Both the position numbers and the translations under genes were made by a program. Source: Hemerocallis citrina (Eukaryota; Streptophyta; Magnoliopsida; Asparagales; Asphodelaceae). From it: 64,000 nucleotides of DNA. Position 1 is the first letter of the stretch, and every line of letters begins with the position of its first letter. The notes under the pieces were generated by a model, which searched no databases, was not told the origin of the DNA, and was given only the letters and a program-made list of their open reading frames with translations. Shown here in pieces: positions 1-13,600 of the stretch. The stretch covers positions 251,384,731 to 251,448,730 of the forward strand of contig CM030364.1 in the NCBI GenBank assembly GCA_017893485.1, given 5' to 3'.

Positions 1-3000
1 AGAGCACTCCACCTGCTCTTAGGCAACGTGCTTGCCGACTGTTGGCGGCAAAATCGACACTAGCAGCAAGAGTAGATTCAATCAGAGGGGACCCTACAGG
101 AAAACAAGGTAGATCCCTTCTAGAAGAAGTCCGTAAAAAGATTGAGAAGTGGCAGGAGCCTCCCCCTGCAAAGCAACCTAAGCCGCTGCCAGTTCCGGAT
201 TCAGAACCTAAAAAGAAGAGAGGTGGTCGTCGACTGAGGAAAAAGAAAGAAAGGTAGCACTTGTTTTGGTAGCACTTTGTTTTGGTAGCAAGATCGTTAA
301 ATTATATTTAGATTTTATAGTTACTGATAAATGTACTTGTATTTACTTGATTTTGACAGATATGCAATTACTGATATGAGGAAACTAGCCAACCGGATGC
401 AATTTGGTGTGCCAGAGGAGAGTTCTTTAGGTCAGCATATGTTCTGCTGGTTTCATTCTCTTATTGTTATTGTCTTCCAGTTTGATTATTTAAAAAAGTA
501 TTGGAAATAGGCCTCATCAACTCAATCCTTTTAAGAAAAAGATGAAAATCTCATAACCAGACATAAATGTACAACAACAACAAAGTCTTTTTTTCCAACT
601 AGTTGGACTCAGCCATAACCAGACATAAATGTAAATCTTTAATTTGTCTTCTAATTTTCTTTTCACTTTTTGTCTAGGTGATGGCTTAGGTGAAGGGTAT
701 GGAATGCTCGGACAGGCAGGAAGTGGGAAGTTGCGTGTCTCAGTCGCTCAAAGTAAACTTGGTGTTAAAGCTGCGAAGAAGTATGTTACCTAACCACATT
801 CTCAGAATTCTAGCATGTAGTCTAGTACTATGGCTTGATTAAGTATTTAAAGTAGCTCAAAACAATACTCAAAATATGGATGTTAAAACTATGTATGCAT
901 TTATTTCTCTCCATTGAGGTTTTTGGTTCATTCTAGTTCTTTTTTTTAGAGGAAGTTAGTTCTAGTTCTTTTGATGCAATGGTCCATCCATTTGATTGAT
1001 TGGTTTGCTCTTATGCAGGTTTAAGGAGAGGCAATATGGAAGTAGTGGTGCTACCTCGGGATTGACATCAAGTCTGGCATTCACTCCTGTACAAGTGAGT
1101 AGAATATTCCTTTTCTTATAATTGTACATCATCATTTGTTGCTTTTGTTTCTGGTAGTTTTTCCATGATTTTGTTTTAAAATGTGGACATATTGCTCTAG
1201 TATTTTCCCCATGATTTAACTTTTAATACCATGGATAAGTTAATTTGTATTTGTAAAGTATTTGAGATGAAATACGGATTTATTAGTTAGATAATTGGTA
1301 AGCTGGGTTTCTTGCCATGAGCAAGTACCAAAAAGCTCAATATTATGTCCAGTATACAGATACAAAGAACACATGAAATACACTTTAGCTCTGCATATCC
1401 ATATTTTTCCACAGATTGAGAATGATTGTCTAGAACCACTTCTTTGAGAATTTTATAATGGGGCACTAAATGGATGATCCTTACACAGTATATTAGCGCA
1501 ATAAAATAATTGTTTGAAATTTCAGACATTTGTTCTTCTCTTAGTATGCCTTGTAGAATGATGCTGGGGTGTCTAGTTGCCATTGATGAAGATATATACT
1601 GGAGGAGCTTTCTTGGAAAATGAGTAAAGCCCTGTTAGGGAATGAAAAATGCTTTTACTGAAAAGTGTGAAAAGTGCTGTAAGGGGGAAAAAAGGTTAAA
1701 CTGCAAAATTTTATATGTAAAAAGCACTTTGTGGAAAGCCAGGGGCACCACTTGAGATGTGTGGAGAAAAGGCACACTTTTAAGTAAGCCTCCCAAACAG
1801 CTATTTGAGTCTGAAACTGTTTTTAGAGCCAAAAACACACTCCAAAGGAATGCCAAATGGAACCTAAAAGGAGACCCAAGTGGTGTAAACAGTAAGCTGT
1901 TTGCCCACGAGGAAGAAGAAAGTAAGAAACAGGGATGGAAGAGTTAAAACTACGTGGGAAGCTTGTACAGCTTCTTAACCTATCAAACTGAGTAATTAGG
2001 ATTAGCAGGTGTGCTGTTTGTGTTTGCCCATGAGGAAGATGAATGACTGAGGCGCTCATTGTAATCAATCGATTAAATGTTAAATTGTAAGTGGTTTCAA
2101 CCTAGCAAACAACTTGTATGGGGCCTAATCGTTTCTCAACCCATAAATGAGGGTTAACAAATATGCAACTTCAGGAGACAGGAGATAAACCTAGAAATTA
2201 TATTTCCTGAAGATTTTCATTAGAAATAGGACTTAACAAAATAACTGAGATGATGAACTAGTCAAGTCTGATCGCAGGAGCATATAGAAAGAGACATACT
2301 TTCTCTAGAAATTACTAATCATTATCCAAGTACCTAGTCAAGTGGTAGCCTAACTGTAAGACTGTTTGATCCCTCCTGTCTTGGTTAAGGTGTCTAGTTA
2401 ATATTCAGTATCATACATGACTAAAAGTTTGCTGATATGAATGATAGGATTTGTATTTGTTGCTATGAATGAGATATTCGGTATCCATGGCCATAGGTTA
2501 AGATTATTATGACTATTAAATATGTTTATCAATTTAACACTTACTATAGACGGTAAATTTTTGCTGTATCTACTGTCTACCTACTACATATTTAGCAGAA
2601 ATTCTAAACCACTTATGATCATACTCGTATCTAATTTACAAAATGTTGTATCTAGTAGAGAATTATAAGAACATTATATTGGGCCTATCCAATCATCAGT
2701 GTTCCAAAAAAAGGGTTAAAACCCTGTTGAAACGGATTTTGTCCCTACCCTTTTATTTATGGGAGAAATGGTCGTAAAAACAGGTCCATCCTTTTGCGTC
2801 TAAAAAGGGGTCAAAAGTGGCATTAAACAGGTCTGGGTTATAAACAGGATTTTTCTTAAAACCATCTTTGGTCTTAGGTTTCGAGTATTTGTCATAAAAT
2901 TTTTGCAGTTTTGCATGTTCCTTAATATTACAATAAACTTATGGACTTTCAAATTTATTTTTATTTGTGCATATGATGCTCTATGCTCTTTGACATTTGA

Positions 3001-4605
3001 CATTTTCCCATAATTCACCCTTTATTTTTGGATTTTTCTATAATTTCCCTTCATTTTCCCTATTTTAAAATACTTTATAATAAAAAAATAGAATACCTTG
3101 TTTTCCGTTTAAACCCCGTTCAAACGGAAATAAAAACCCAACGTTTCCCAGCTGTTTTGAAACCTGGCCAATCATTATGGCCTCTCATTTTTTTTTCTAA
3201 GAAGGAAAACTTGAATCGGGAAAAATCAACTAAAATCCTAATTCTTATAGCAAAGAATCAATCTAGGTATACAGTCACAGATTCACAGTGTAGGTTAGGG
3301 ATTCTAAACTTATATGTTGAACACTTTTGTTCTTTTTGTTATATAAAGGTGGGGAAGGTGGGGCATTAATTTAGGGCCTACAAAAAAAGTCCCTTTAGGC
3401 GAGACATGGGCAGGGACAAGTAAAGCCCTTTTTAGAAATCCCTGATCCAATCCTTTTTTTGCTGTACCCTACAAATATTGTGAAGGAGTTGCAATTGGCC
3501 TGGCCTGTTATCATCAGTCACTAAGTACTCTAGGATAGTGATGCGTGCAGGACTAATCTATCCATGTTTAGCGATTTTGTGAAATCTTTATAACTTAAGC
3601 ATATAAGCCTTATCACATGAAGGCATTTAGATTCTGAAATTAGTTACGATTATTTTTTTGGATAGGCTTGATTAAGTTAGATTTTGAACAAGCGTTTTGG
3701 TTACATTTCAGGAGCAATTAATAAGCTTAAATAGTGAAAACACTTTGATGAGTTTAACTCATCCCTATTTGATCACAACCAGATGTGTCAAATTTTTAAC
3801 TACTATATTCTATTACCAGTCTTCTGGATGCTTTACTGGGTGTCACTGCACTGGAGTAGAAATTTGGAAGTATCTTTTGTGTTGGTTGATGATGCCATTG
3901 GGATTATGTATGGTACATTTAATACTAACTGAATTGAGTTATACTGATGTTAGAGACAGATTGTTAATTTTGTCTTCTTATTAGCCGTGAGGATATTGTT
4001 TCTACAATCTCAGATCCTTTTAGCCTGGTAAAAATGTCCATGAGTAGGACTCATTTTTATTATCATATAGATCAAAGTGCACCATGAGGATTTTATTTGA
4101 ACTTTGATCTAGGGTTGTGACACTGTAAATTTCTGTTATATATAGTGTTTAGCTACTGCTCTTGCAATGGACTGTTTGAGAAACAATTAGATATAGCTTC
4201 AAAGTCATTTGAGTCTGCATTTTAATGTTAAATTTTAACTGTTTTGCATCGTCCTTCACAGTTCTGCTTCATCAAGAATGTATATGTTCATATATTACTA
4301 GCTTGTAATTGTGATATGTAGATTGTGCTTTATTATTAACGAATCATATTGTTAGGTTGAGCCGTTGAGCTTTTCGTTAAATCGATCGATCGTTGAAAGA
4401 ATTTGTTTTCAAAATTTTGAGTAATGTTTTGAACTATCTAAAAGAATTTCTCTCTTTTTTTTTTCCTCTGAAATTGCTCTCGCTTTTCTTTTTGCAGGGA
4501 ATAGAATTGACAAACCCACAAGCCCATGGGAACGCCCTTGGGAGCGGAACACAAAGCACCTACTTCTCTGAGGTTGGAACGTTCTCGAAGATCAAGCGGA
4601 CCTAA
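1..4605 (+). CDS. PRP31: PRP31 homologue (U4/U6 snRNP Prp31), 3' part, five exons
   Basis: This is the C-terminal part of the pre-mRNA splicing factor Prp31, a nuclear U4/U6 di-snRNP protein needed for tri-snRNP assembly. The 5' part lies outside the window. Exons read 1-253, 360-430, 678-780, 1019-1094 and 4498-4605, all with GT-AG introns and phases that join in frame. The frame enters at base 3. Diagnostic segments are RKKIEKWQEPPPAKQPKPLP, the basic GGRRLRKKKER tract, AITDMRKLANRMQFGVPEES, GEGYGMLGQAGSGKLRVSVA, SGLTSSLAFTPVQGIELTNP and the terminal STYFSEVGTFSKIKRT, typical of plant Prp31 C-termini. The stop codon is TAA at 4603-4605. No disabling change is visible, so the gene looks functional. 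The last intron (1095-4497) is unusually long and carries a transposon-like insertion. Identification is from remembered family sequence and is very secure. Confidence 0.95.
1095..4497 (+). other. Long last intron of the PRP31 homologue
   Basis: This 3.4-kb intron begins GTGAGT and ends TTTTTGCAG after a pyrimidine-rich tract at about 4451-4494. The gene's other visible introns are 106 to 247 bp. Much of the extra length is probably inserted DNA: a 750-bp hAT-like MITE is supported at 2695-3444, and an unproved MITE-like stretch lies at about 1630-1860. Nothing else coding was recognised. Confidence 0.85.
2695..3444. mobile_element. hAT-like non-autonomous element (MITE) in the PRP31 intron
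   Basis: A perfect 8-bp direct repeat, ATCCAATC, flanks the element at 2687-2694 and 3445-3452, the TSD length expected for hAT transposons. The ends are imperfect inverted repeats. The left end reads ATCAGTGTTCCAAAAAAAGG; the right end, reverse-complemented, begins CAGGGATTTCTAAAAAGGG. Both also contain TTGTCCCTRCCC further in. No transposase frame is present. The left end carries two extra bases before CAG, so the exact terminus is uncertain. Confidence 0.6.
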
Positions 4606-5499
4606 CAACTGAACTCCCCTTAGTGTGGGAGTATGCTAAGAAGCTGGTTAAAATTTTGCTTGCTGTATACAACTGTATGAAAGTTTCTGTATCTGTAGGC
4701 TCAAATAACATTTTTTTGTGTGTGAGCACATATCAGTTCATGCAAAAAAAAAAATGGTGATTCAGGCTCTCTCCACTAGACCACCATCTATGACTAATGA
4801 TCTGTAGCAATATTGACAGTTTACTCCTTTTATGGTGGCAAATAGCATTCTGGTATTTTTATTTTGTTCTGTTCGCAACTGTGTATCTGATAGTGTGTGA
4901 TTAAGTTATGATACATGTTTCTGGCGGAGCTTGGGAAGAGTAATTAAGTGGTGGTAGCACAGAGGATTTGCTTCTGTTCTTTCTGAATGAAGTTGGTATG
5001 TGTTGTGCGAGTTGTTATGATCAGCGCTGGAAATGTGAATTTCTCAAAAGATGTGGCTGTTGTTGGATATCCAGCATATATATCATGACACACATTATGT
5101 ATTTATATGTTACTCGAATTAATGTAGGTGACTTGGGCTGAATACAAAGTACTCAATAATTACCCCCCCCAAAAAAATTTATATATCTGACATGTGTCTA
5201 TGGCCCCTCTTCATCAATGGATCTGTATAAGGTTTCTAGTGTGAGATAAAAATAACTTTGGAAGCAGGCAATCGGTCCAGCAATCCTGTCCGTTGAATCA
5301 GGCTAGGCGCACATCTCAAAGCCTGATTCAAGGGCAGAGGGGAACATGCATTCATGCGAATCCTAATGCTAGCTACAGGCTTTCTGGAAGATCCAGCTGT
5401 GGTGTGTTGCATGTGGTGCAGTGCAGGAGCAACCAATGCCTGCTCTCTCTCTGTCTCTCTTTTCATTTCATTTCCCAATGAAAGCCTCAGATCTCTCCC

Positions 5500-5502
<3 letters not shown>

Positions 5503-5546
<44 letters not shown>
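5503..5546. repeat. (CT)n microsatellite
   Basis: This is an uninterrupted run of about 22 CT dinucleotides in the spacer downstream of PRP31. Short serine/leucine frames across it are artefacts of the repeat. Confidence 0.95.
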
Positions 5547-5550
<4 letters not shown>

Positions 5551-6274
5551 ATAATTGTGCTCATTATGATATAGTAATAAGTAGGGCTTCATCAAAACCC
5601 ATGCTTAAAACTAAGCCGGAATCTTAAGACAAGAAATTGGTCTACTGAATCTGATCATGTGAATACTAATTAATATCTCCTTCATGAGTTTCTTGATAGT
5701 TGGCCATGGCAACATATATAGCATTGAACAAGTACTCACAGCATTCTGAGTAGGAGCTCTGAGAGCTCATTCAAGATTCAAGAAGACTCTGTCGTTTGGT
5801 CTTTCAATCAATGATCTGAATCACACACCATATTTATATATATACATGCAGTAGGTACCATCTGCAGTAGTGTCTATTAATTACACTGTCCAATTCCAAT
5901 TATCAAAGGACTACTACTACAACTACATTACAATAATCCCAAGTCACGCAGTCCTGGAACTGACTCATTAATGTGAGTATGAGTCAAGAGAGTGGGTGAG
6001 TGAGTGAGTGAGTGTGCAATGATATTTAATATTCAAGAAAGAAACACATATGTCAGGAGCTAGCTTTTTTCACAAGTATTAAAGTCCTCTCTTAATTGCA
6101 TGCATTCAATCTCTCATGCATGTTTGAAATGTACAAAAATGAATAGAAAAATATGCAGCGCAAAATGCGCAAAATTTTCTCGTTAAAATCCAACAATGGC
6201 ATCTTTCAAACAAACAATATTCATTCATTCACTTGGAAGTTGAAACCCTAGCTGGTGCTTTAAATGAGGCAGGT

Positions 6275-6319
<45 letters not shown>
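6275..6319. repeat. Compound (CT)n-(TA)n microsatellite
   Basis: About 15 CT units run directly into about 7 TA units. It is a simple sequence repeat with no gene near it that I can identify. Confidence 0.95.
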
Positions 6320-8098
6320 CTCATTTAATTCCTTCAATTACGCTTAATTATAATTAATCCCTGTTGTTTTCTTTGCTTTATATCTCAATCTCAGGAATGC
6401 TACTCACAAGCGACAACCAATAATAATGCTAAAAACAAAACAAAAAAGTCGCAACAAATAATTAAATAGTCAAAAGTGACAAAAATTTGAAGGAAATTTA
6501 AGAGTTACCACTCTTTTTTTTTTCATGAATGTTCACAAATGTCATGTAGTAGTAACAAGATGAGGAGTGTAATTAAGGAAGTGATGCAATGCAACTTGTT
6601 GGCTCAACAATGGAGGCCTAGAGTTACAATGGATATATAAAAGGATCAGAATTACAAAAATTAGCCGTATATATTGTTGGGAGAGAGTTCGACGATGAGA
6701 AAGATCCATCTAGCCTTTAAACTCAAACCCATTTTATGGGTACGTGGATTCGTCAGGTTGCCAACCCAAGTGAACATAGGGGAATCTACGATTTCCTTGT
6801 GCATTACCGCGCGCATACTAAACGCCCAGCCCTGTACATATACTAGTTGCAGATATTATACACTAGGTAAACTAGTTGTTTACAATTGAACTGGATATAT
6901 TAACTCCAGTGTATATGAGAGATCAGCCCATAGAGTGATAGCAAAATTTTGGGAGGAATTACAGTTTGCCATTATAAAAGTGTGTATTCAACCTAAGACT
7001 GCAGCTACTTTATAAAAAAAGAAAAAAAAAATTGAAATATTTGCTAATATCAGGTTATAGGATTAATTCTTCTGGCAGTGACTTGATATATACGAATCAA
7101 AATCTAAGTTAATATAAGTCGAGTTCATGATCAGTAACATAGATAAACTATTGACTAGTATTCAAGATGGATACGGTTAAGATAACCTTTCGAGTGAGCT
7201 CATGAGCCTTTGACAAAAGTTCTGATTATATACCCATGCAACACTCGGGGAATTAATACAGATTAGTTATGCAAGTTCAGACGTCCCCTACAATTTGTTT
7301 TATAAACAAAATGATGTGCTTATCATTTATCTAATCTAACCATGCTATCAAAATGAGAAAATAATAAAGAGAAGGAAATATTGGTTAATTCCTTGTCAAC
7401 CCATTTGAATGGTTGATTGATTTGAACAGCTAGAGCTAGCTAGCATGAAATCAAACCTAGCTCCAAGTTGTCACATCTAAGTTAAAAAAACAAGTCAAAT
7501 AAAAATGGTTGTCATACCATTGATAAATATATTAGATTTTTTTTAAATTTTAAAGCTGCTAGATAAATTGTACATATACTAGACAAGATTTTTTGATAGT
7601 ATGATATAAGATAGAAAAATAAGGAAAATAGAAGATCATTTTGAAAGATTTCTTTCTTTTGTACTCAAGTAATATTATGTACTAGCTATATATATATATA
7701 TAACAAAAATTAAGGTATATGGATGTATATTACTCTATATATTTTTTTGCTAATTTATAATGAACTATATATTTGCTGTAAAAAAACGAACAAAGAACAA
7801 ATAGAATACATAATTAACTCAAAAGAACAACAATATACACTACATAAATTGCATATCAATTAGAGAAAATAAAAGGAGAAGAGATAAGAGAAAACGGCTA
7901 GAGCAAATGTTGGTTGAGAGGAATGAAGCCTGGTCCGAGATCACATAAAGATTATTAATTAACCGAGAGAACGAATCAACCTACATGACCTCGAGCCAAA
8001 CAACATTCCCCTTAACCTAACCTTAACAACTCATACATGCACCCTCAATCTAAGAGAACCAACTCCCTTCATTCTTCAACAAAAAGAGGGAAATTTGT

Positions 8099-8100
<2 letters not shown>

Positions 8101-8132
<32 letters not shown>
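8101..8132. repeat. (GA)n microsatellite
   Basis: Sixteen perfect GA units are followed by a longer purine-rich, pyrimidine-poor tract to about 8185. It is similar to plant GAGA-type leader or promoter tracts, but no gene is recognised on either side. Confidence 0.95.
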
Positions 8133-8135
<3 letters not shown>

Positions 8136-9309
8136 AAGATGAGAGTGAGAATGAGAGAAGGAGAGGGAGGAGAGGGAGGGGGCGTTTTGAAGAGGAGGAA
8201 ATGGTGATAGGTAGGGGACAAGTTCACTAACTGCACTTTAATAACACACATTCACATTTGGCACAAACTGCAATAAATGTTAATTTATTATTATTTTAAA
8301 CATTACTATTATTTTTATTATTATTGCATTAAAAACAAGGAAAATGTAACCTAACCTAACCTGACCCTTACCCTACGGAATGTTCACTTGGGTGAGGTTG
8401 CCAAACACCAAACACGAGATTCAACCACTCATAGAGTGACACATCACTACACTAGTGAGTTTTTCAAAAAGATTATTTTGTAGGTCATCTTAGTCGATCT
8501 TTTACTACAATCCATCAAATCAAAAATCAAGATAATTCATAGATTATAATCATCATCTAATCATGATCTAGAAAATGAGTATTAAAAGTGCATTCAAGCC
8601 TTCCCCTATATAACTGAATATTCCTTCCAAAAATACATCATTTGACATTATCAAAATTTCTCAGTGTCTAAAATTCAGAGGGAAAAAGGACCTTTTGTTT
8701 TGAATTTGGATGAAAAGATTTGGATATGAATTCCATGGTATCCAATGCAAGTCGCTCCACATGTTTAGAAGCATCCACTATTGTTTAGGTTAAAAATTCC
8801 AAATATAGTATTTACCATTTAGCATTCATCGATGAGTACTGTTATCGTTTCTACTAAATTTGAAATAAAATAAAATAAAATAAAATTAGAGAGATGATCT
8901 TCATCCGTCTATTATTATTATTATTTTTAAATAGCTTTATCGTAAATAAGTATTGACATTTTAGTAATATGACAAAGAAAAAAAAAAGGAAGAAGTGATC
9001 GGACGGAAGAAGATCATCCGTCCGATTTTTTTAAAAAAACTGTAAAATGACATTTTCGTAAATAAATAATGGCATTTTCGTAATATGTGAAAGATGAATT
9101 TCCGTCCGACCATATTAAAAAAATTAAAATTTAAACGGATAGAGGTTTATCCTCCATCTTCTATATTTAAAAGTTTTTTAAAGATGCTATGTTTAGCATC
9201 GACTGTTATTCCTATTCTAAATTTTGGGTTTATGGTGAACAATAGCGGGGGATTTTCCCATCTCAATTGCTAAAAAACGATAAATAGTCACTACAACACA
9301 GAAGTTATT

Positions 9310-9836
9310 CGCCGGCACTTTTTTAGCCCTACACCGGCGGTTTTTTACGCCGGTGAAACATTCACCGGCGTTTATAAAAATGTCTGTACAAATGCCGTCG
9401 AATCGAGCGTCGCGAAAAGATAGGTGCATTCACCGGCGTTTCTTCTGGACGCCGGTATATCTTGAAAATACACCGGCGGCCAGACAAACGCCGGTATATG
9501 CGAATTTCTGAGTATCGTTCTTTCCCCCAATATACATTCACCGGCGGTCACATACCGCTGGTATATATCTTTCACCGGCGTTTGTGGAAACGCCGGTGTA
9601 TGTCCAATATTTACCGGCGGTCATTGAACGCCGGTGTATGCTTGTTTCTGAGCGCCCTTATTTCTCTAATTACAATCACCGGCGTGTTATAAAATGCCGG
9701 TATATAGATATTCACCGGCATTTTATGACGCGCTGCTATAGATATATGGGTACACCGGCGTGCGTGGAAACGTCCCCCTAACGAAATTTTCAACTAAACA
9801 ATTAGATACACCGGCGTTCTATGAAACGCCGGTGTA
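9310..9836. repeat. CACTA 1 subterminal palindrome array (left)
   Basis: About eleven imperfect hairpin units of the form YACACCGGCG-(N10-14)-CGCCGGTGTA are spaced by roughly 10-40 bp, for example at 9331-9357, 9570-9602 and 9809-9837. In En/Spm the TNPA protein binds short subterminal motifs present in both orientations, and these occupy the same position. Several arms carry transitions in CpG (CGCCGG to TGCCGG), consistent with methylation decay. Confidence 0.9.
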
Positions 9837-10299
9837 TTCCCGTTGGTTTTTTCTACTTCAATTTTTCATTCGATTTCAATTCACAATTTCATTTAAAAAC
9901 CCTGTAAACTAATTCACAACTGATTCAACCAATTTCAGGCATATTAATGTACAAATCACAACCAAACACAAGAATTAATTAAGATAATAAAGTTTCACAC
10001 ATAGTCCATCAATCGTCCAAATTCACCGCATAATTAACACAGTGTCACAATTAACAAATACAGTAATTAACATCCCAAATATCTCAACAATTACTTAAAA
10101 CAATAATCCAGAACATAACAACAACAAGGACAACATAACAACAACAACTAGAGTAGGCCGACTACAGATCCATACCCCTCGAGTAGCTTCAGTGCTGATC
10201 ATCAGAATTTCCTTCATCTGGGTGACTGCTCTATGAAAAAAAAAACAATAATTTAGTTCAACAGGAAACCAAATATAAGAAAAATAAAAAAAATAAGAA

Positions 10300-10640
10300 G
10301 GGGCTCATATCAAGTGTAGTTTTAAGAAACTGTCATCGTGGAAGGAAACCAAATATAGAAGCCAGAAATGGAAACAGAGAATGGTAGAGAATGAGGATAC
10401 ACCAGGCTAACATAGCGGCATTTTCCTCATCTCTCTCTCATCCCTTCTTTTCCTTCAGCACACGCACACAAAGAGACATCAGCAACAACAGCAAGAGCGA
10501 CAAGAACAATAATAATAATAAATTATTAAAAACGAGATGTCTTTATATGGATTTCTAGATCTCCACTCGAGCCCTCTCTTTCTAATCACAGCCCAATTAA
10601 GAACATAGACGACAGCCACTAAACAATCCAATCACAGCCC
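10300..10640 (-). repeat. Module shared with CACTA element 2
   Basis: This segment, reverse-complemented, is recognisably the same as three stretches in CACTA element 2 (36055-36383, 36790-37105 and 39845-40170). Landmarks are ACACCAGGCTAACATAG, GAGACATCAGCAACAACAGC and TTTCTAATCACAGCCCAATT. It is non-coding in every frame I followed. It adjoins the tandem repeat in both elements, so module and repeat are inherited as a unit. Confidence 0.8.
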
Positions 10641-10673
10641 AATCAAAATTTGCCATCCTGGATCTTAAATCTT

Positions 10674-13600
10674 CAGATGCATGAATTCAGCTTCTTTAAC
10701 AGTAAAAGAAAATGAAAATTTCCAGTATCTAAGCATATATGTTTGTCTATTAATTCTTCATCCCAACTAAATCATGATGTTTGTGGCTCCAAAATAAACC
10801 TGCACAAGGTTTGTTCAGCCCAATTCTTGTACAAATTCGGAGGATTTTGGTATACAGCCAGCATCCTTAGTTGACAGTTAACCCATTTTGGTTAAAAAAT
10901 TATGCTAAGATGACAATCAGATGCATGAATTCATCTTCTTTAACAGTAAAAGAAAATGAAAATTTCCAGTATCTAAGCATATATATTTCTCCATTAATTC
11001 TTCATCCTAACTAAACCATGATGTTTGTGGCTCCAAAAGAAACCTGCACAAGGTTTGTTCAGCCCAATTCTTGTACAGATTTGGAGGATTTTGGTATACA
11101 TACAGCATCCTTAGTTGACAGTGAACCCATTTTGGTAAAAAAATCATGCTAAGATTACAATCAGATGCATGCAATCAGTTTCTTTAACAGTAAAAGGAAA
11201 TGAAAATTTCCAGTATCTAAGCATATATGTTTGTCTATTAATTCTTCATCCCAACTAAACCATTGATGTTTGTGGCTCTAAAATAAGGCTGCACAAGGTT
11301 TGTTCCGCCCAATTCTTGTACAGATTTGGAGGATTTTGGTATACATACAACATCTTTAGTTGACAGTGAACCCATTTTGGTAAAAAAATCTTGCTTAGAA
11401 GGCAATCCGATGCATGAACTCAGCTTCTTTAACAGTAAAAGAAAATAAAAATTTCCAGTATCTAAGCATATATGTTTCTCTATTATTTCTTCATCCCAAC
11501 TAAATCATGATGTTTGTGGCTCCAAAAGAAACCTGCATAAGGTTTGTTCAGCCCAATTCTTGTACAGTTTTGGAGGATTTTGGTATACATACAGCATCCT
11601 TAGTTGACAGTGAACCCATTTTGGTAAAAATATCATGCTAAGATGACAATCAGATGCATGAATTCAGTTTCTTTAACAGTAAAAGAAAATGAAAATTTCC
11701 AGTATCTAAGCATATATATTTCTCTATTAATTATTCATCCCAAATAAATCATGATATTTGTGGCTCCGAAATAAACCTGCACAAGGTTTGTTCTGCCCAA
11801 TTCTTGTACAGATTTGGAGGATTTTGGTATACATACAGCATTCTTAGTTGACAGTTAACCCATTTTGGTTAAAAAATCATGCTAAGAAGGCAATCAGATG
11901 CATGAACTCAGCTTCTTTAACAGTAAAAGAAAATGAAAATTTCCAGTATCTAAGCATATATGTCTGTCTATTAATTCTTCATCCCAACTAAATCATGATA
12001 TTTGTGGCTCCAAAATAAACCTGCACAAGGTTTGTTCAGCCCAATTCTTGTACAGATTCGGAGGATTTTGGTATACAGCCAGCATCCTTAGTTGACAGTT
12101 AACCCATTTTGGTTAAAAAATCATGCTAAGATGACAATCAGATGCATGAATTCAGCTTCTTTAACAGTAAAAGAAAATGAAAATTTCCAGTATCTAAGCA
12201 TATATGTTTCTCCATTAATTCTTCATCCTAACTAAACCATGATGTTTGTGGCTCCAAAAGAAACCTGCACAAGGTTTGTTCAGCCCAATTCTTGTACAGA
12301 TTTGGAGGATTTTGGTATACATACAGCATCCTTAGTTGACAATGAACCCATTTTGGTAAAAAAATCATGCTAAGATTACAATCAGATGCATGCAATCAGT
12401 TTCTTTAACAGTAAAAGGAAATGAAAATTTCCAGTATCTAAGCATATATGTTTGTCTATTAATTCTTCATCCCAACTAAACAATTGATGTTTGTGGCTCC
12501 AAAATAAACCTGCACAAGGTTTGTTCCGTCCAATTCTTGTACAGATTTGGAGGATTTTGGTATACATACAACATCCTTAGTTGATAGTGAGCCCATTTTG
12601 GTAAAAAAATCATGGTAAGATGGCAATCAGATGCATGAATTCAGTTTCTTTAACAGTAAAAGAAAATGAAAATTTTCAGTATCTAAGCATATATGTTTCT
12701 CTATTAATTCTTCATCCCAACTAAATCATGATGTTTGTGGCTCCAAAAGAAACCTGCACAAGATTTGTTCTGCCCAATTCTTGTAAAAATTTGGAGGATT
12801 TTGGTATACAGCTAGCATACTTAGATGACAATCAACCCATTTTAGTAAAAAAATCATGCTAAGATGGCAATCAGATGCATGAATTCAGTTTCTTTAACAG
12901 TAAAAGAAAATAAAAATTTCCAGTATCTAAGCATATATGTTTCTCTATTAATTCTTCATTCCAACTAAACCATTGATGTTTGTGACTCCAAAAGAAACCT
13001 GCACAAGATTTATCCGCCCAATTCTTGTACAGATTTGGAGGATTTTGGTATACAGCTAGCATACTTAGATGACAGTCAACCCATTTTGGTAAAAAAATCA
13101 TGCTAAGATGGCAATCAGATACATGAATTCAGTTTCTTGAACAATAAAAGAAAATGAAAATTTCCAATATCTAAGCATATATGTTTCTCTATTAATTCTT
13201 CATCCCAACTAAATCATGATGTTTGTGGCTCCAAAAGAAACCTGAACAAGGTTTGTTCCGCCCAATTCTTGTACAGATTTGGAGGATTTTGGTATACAGC
13301 TAGCATACTTAGATGACAGTCAACCTATTTTGGTAAAAAAATCATGCTAAGATGGCAATCAGATGCATGAATTCAGTTTCTTTAATAGTAAAAGAAAATG
13401 AAAATTTCTAGTATCTAAGCATATATGTTTCTCTATTAATTCTTCATCCCAACTAAACCATTGATGTTTGTGGCTCCAAAAGAAACCTGCACAAGGTTTG
13501 TTCTGCCCAATTCTTGTACAGATTTAGAGGATTTTGGTATACAGCTAGCATACTTAGATGACAGTCAACCCATTTTGGTAAAAAAATCATGCTAAGATGG

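Larger units (their letters stand above)
4606..9285. other. PRP31 3' UTR and AT-rich spacer, no gene recognised
   Basis: The first few hundred bases are presumably the PRP31 3' UTR. The rest is AT-rich and contains no recognised protein or RNA gene. It holds three dinucleotide microsatellites (listed separately) and a GAGT tract at about 5996-6015. Around 8860-9180 there is TE-like sequence with repeated CGTCCG and TCCGTC motifs, similar in style to the MITE at 27326-27907, but no ends could be fixed. The long frames here are short and low-complexity, so none is called. Confidence 0.6.

Noticed and set aside
1630..1860. Second MITE-like stretch in the PRP31 intron (GCCCTGTTAGGGAATG ... GGAATGCCAAATGG)
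   Set aside because: The putative inverted ends match poorly and no convincing TSD is visible.
8345..8362. AACCTAACCTAACCT, resembling a telomere-type repeat
   Set aside because: The plant telomere unit is TTTAGGG/CCCTAAA. This is a six-base unit (CCTAAC) repeated about three times, too short to mean anything.
9310..9836. Evenly spaced palindromic repeats that look at first like a CRISPR array or transcription-factor array
   Set aside because: They lie just inside CACTACAACACA termini with TSDs, spacers are short and irregular, and the genome is a plant. They are CACTA subterminal repeats.
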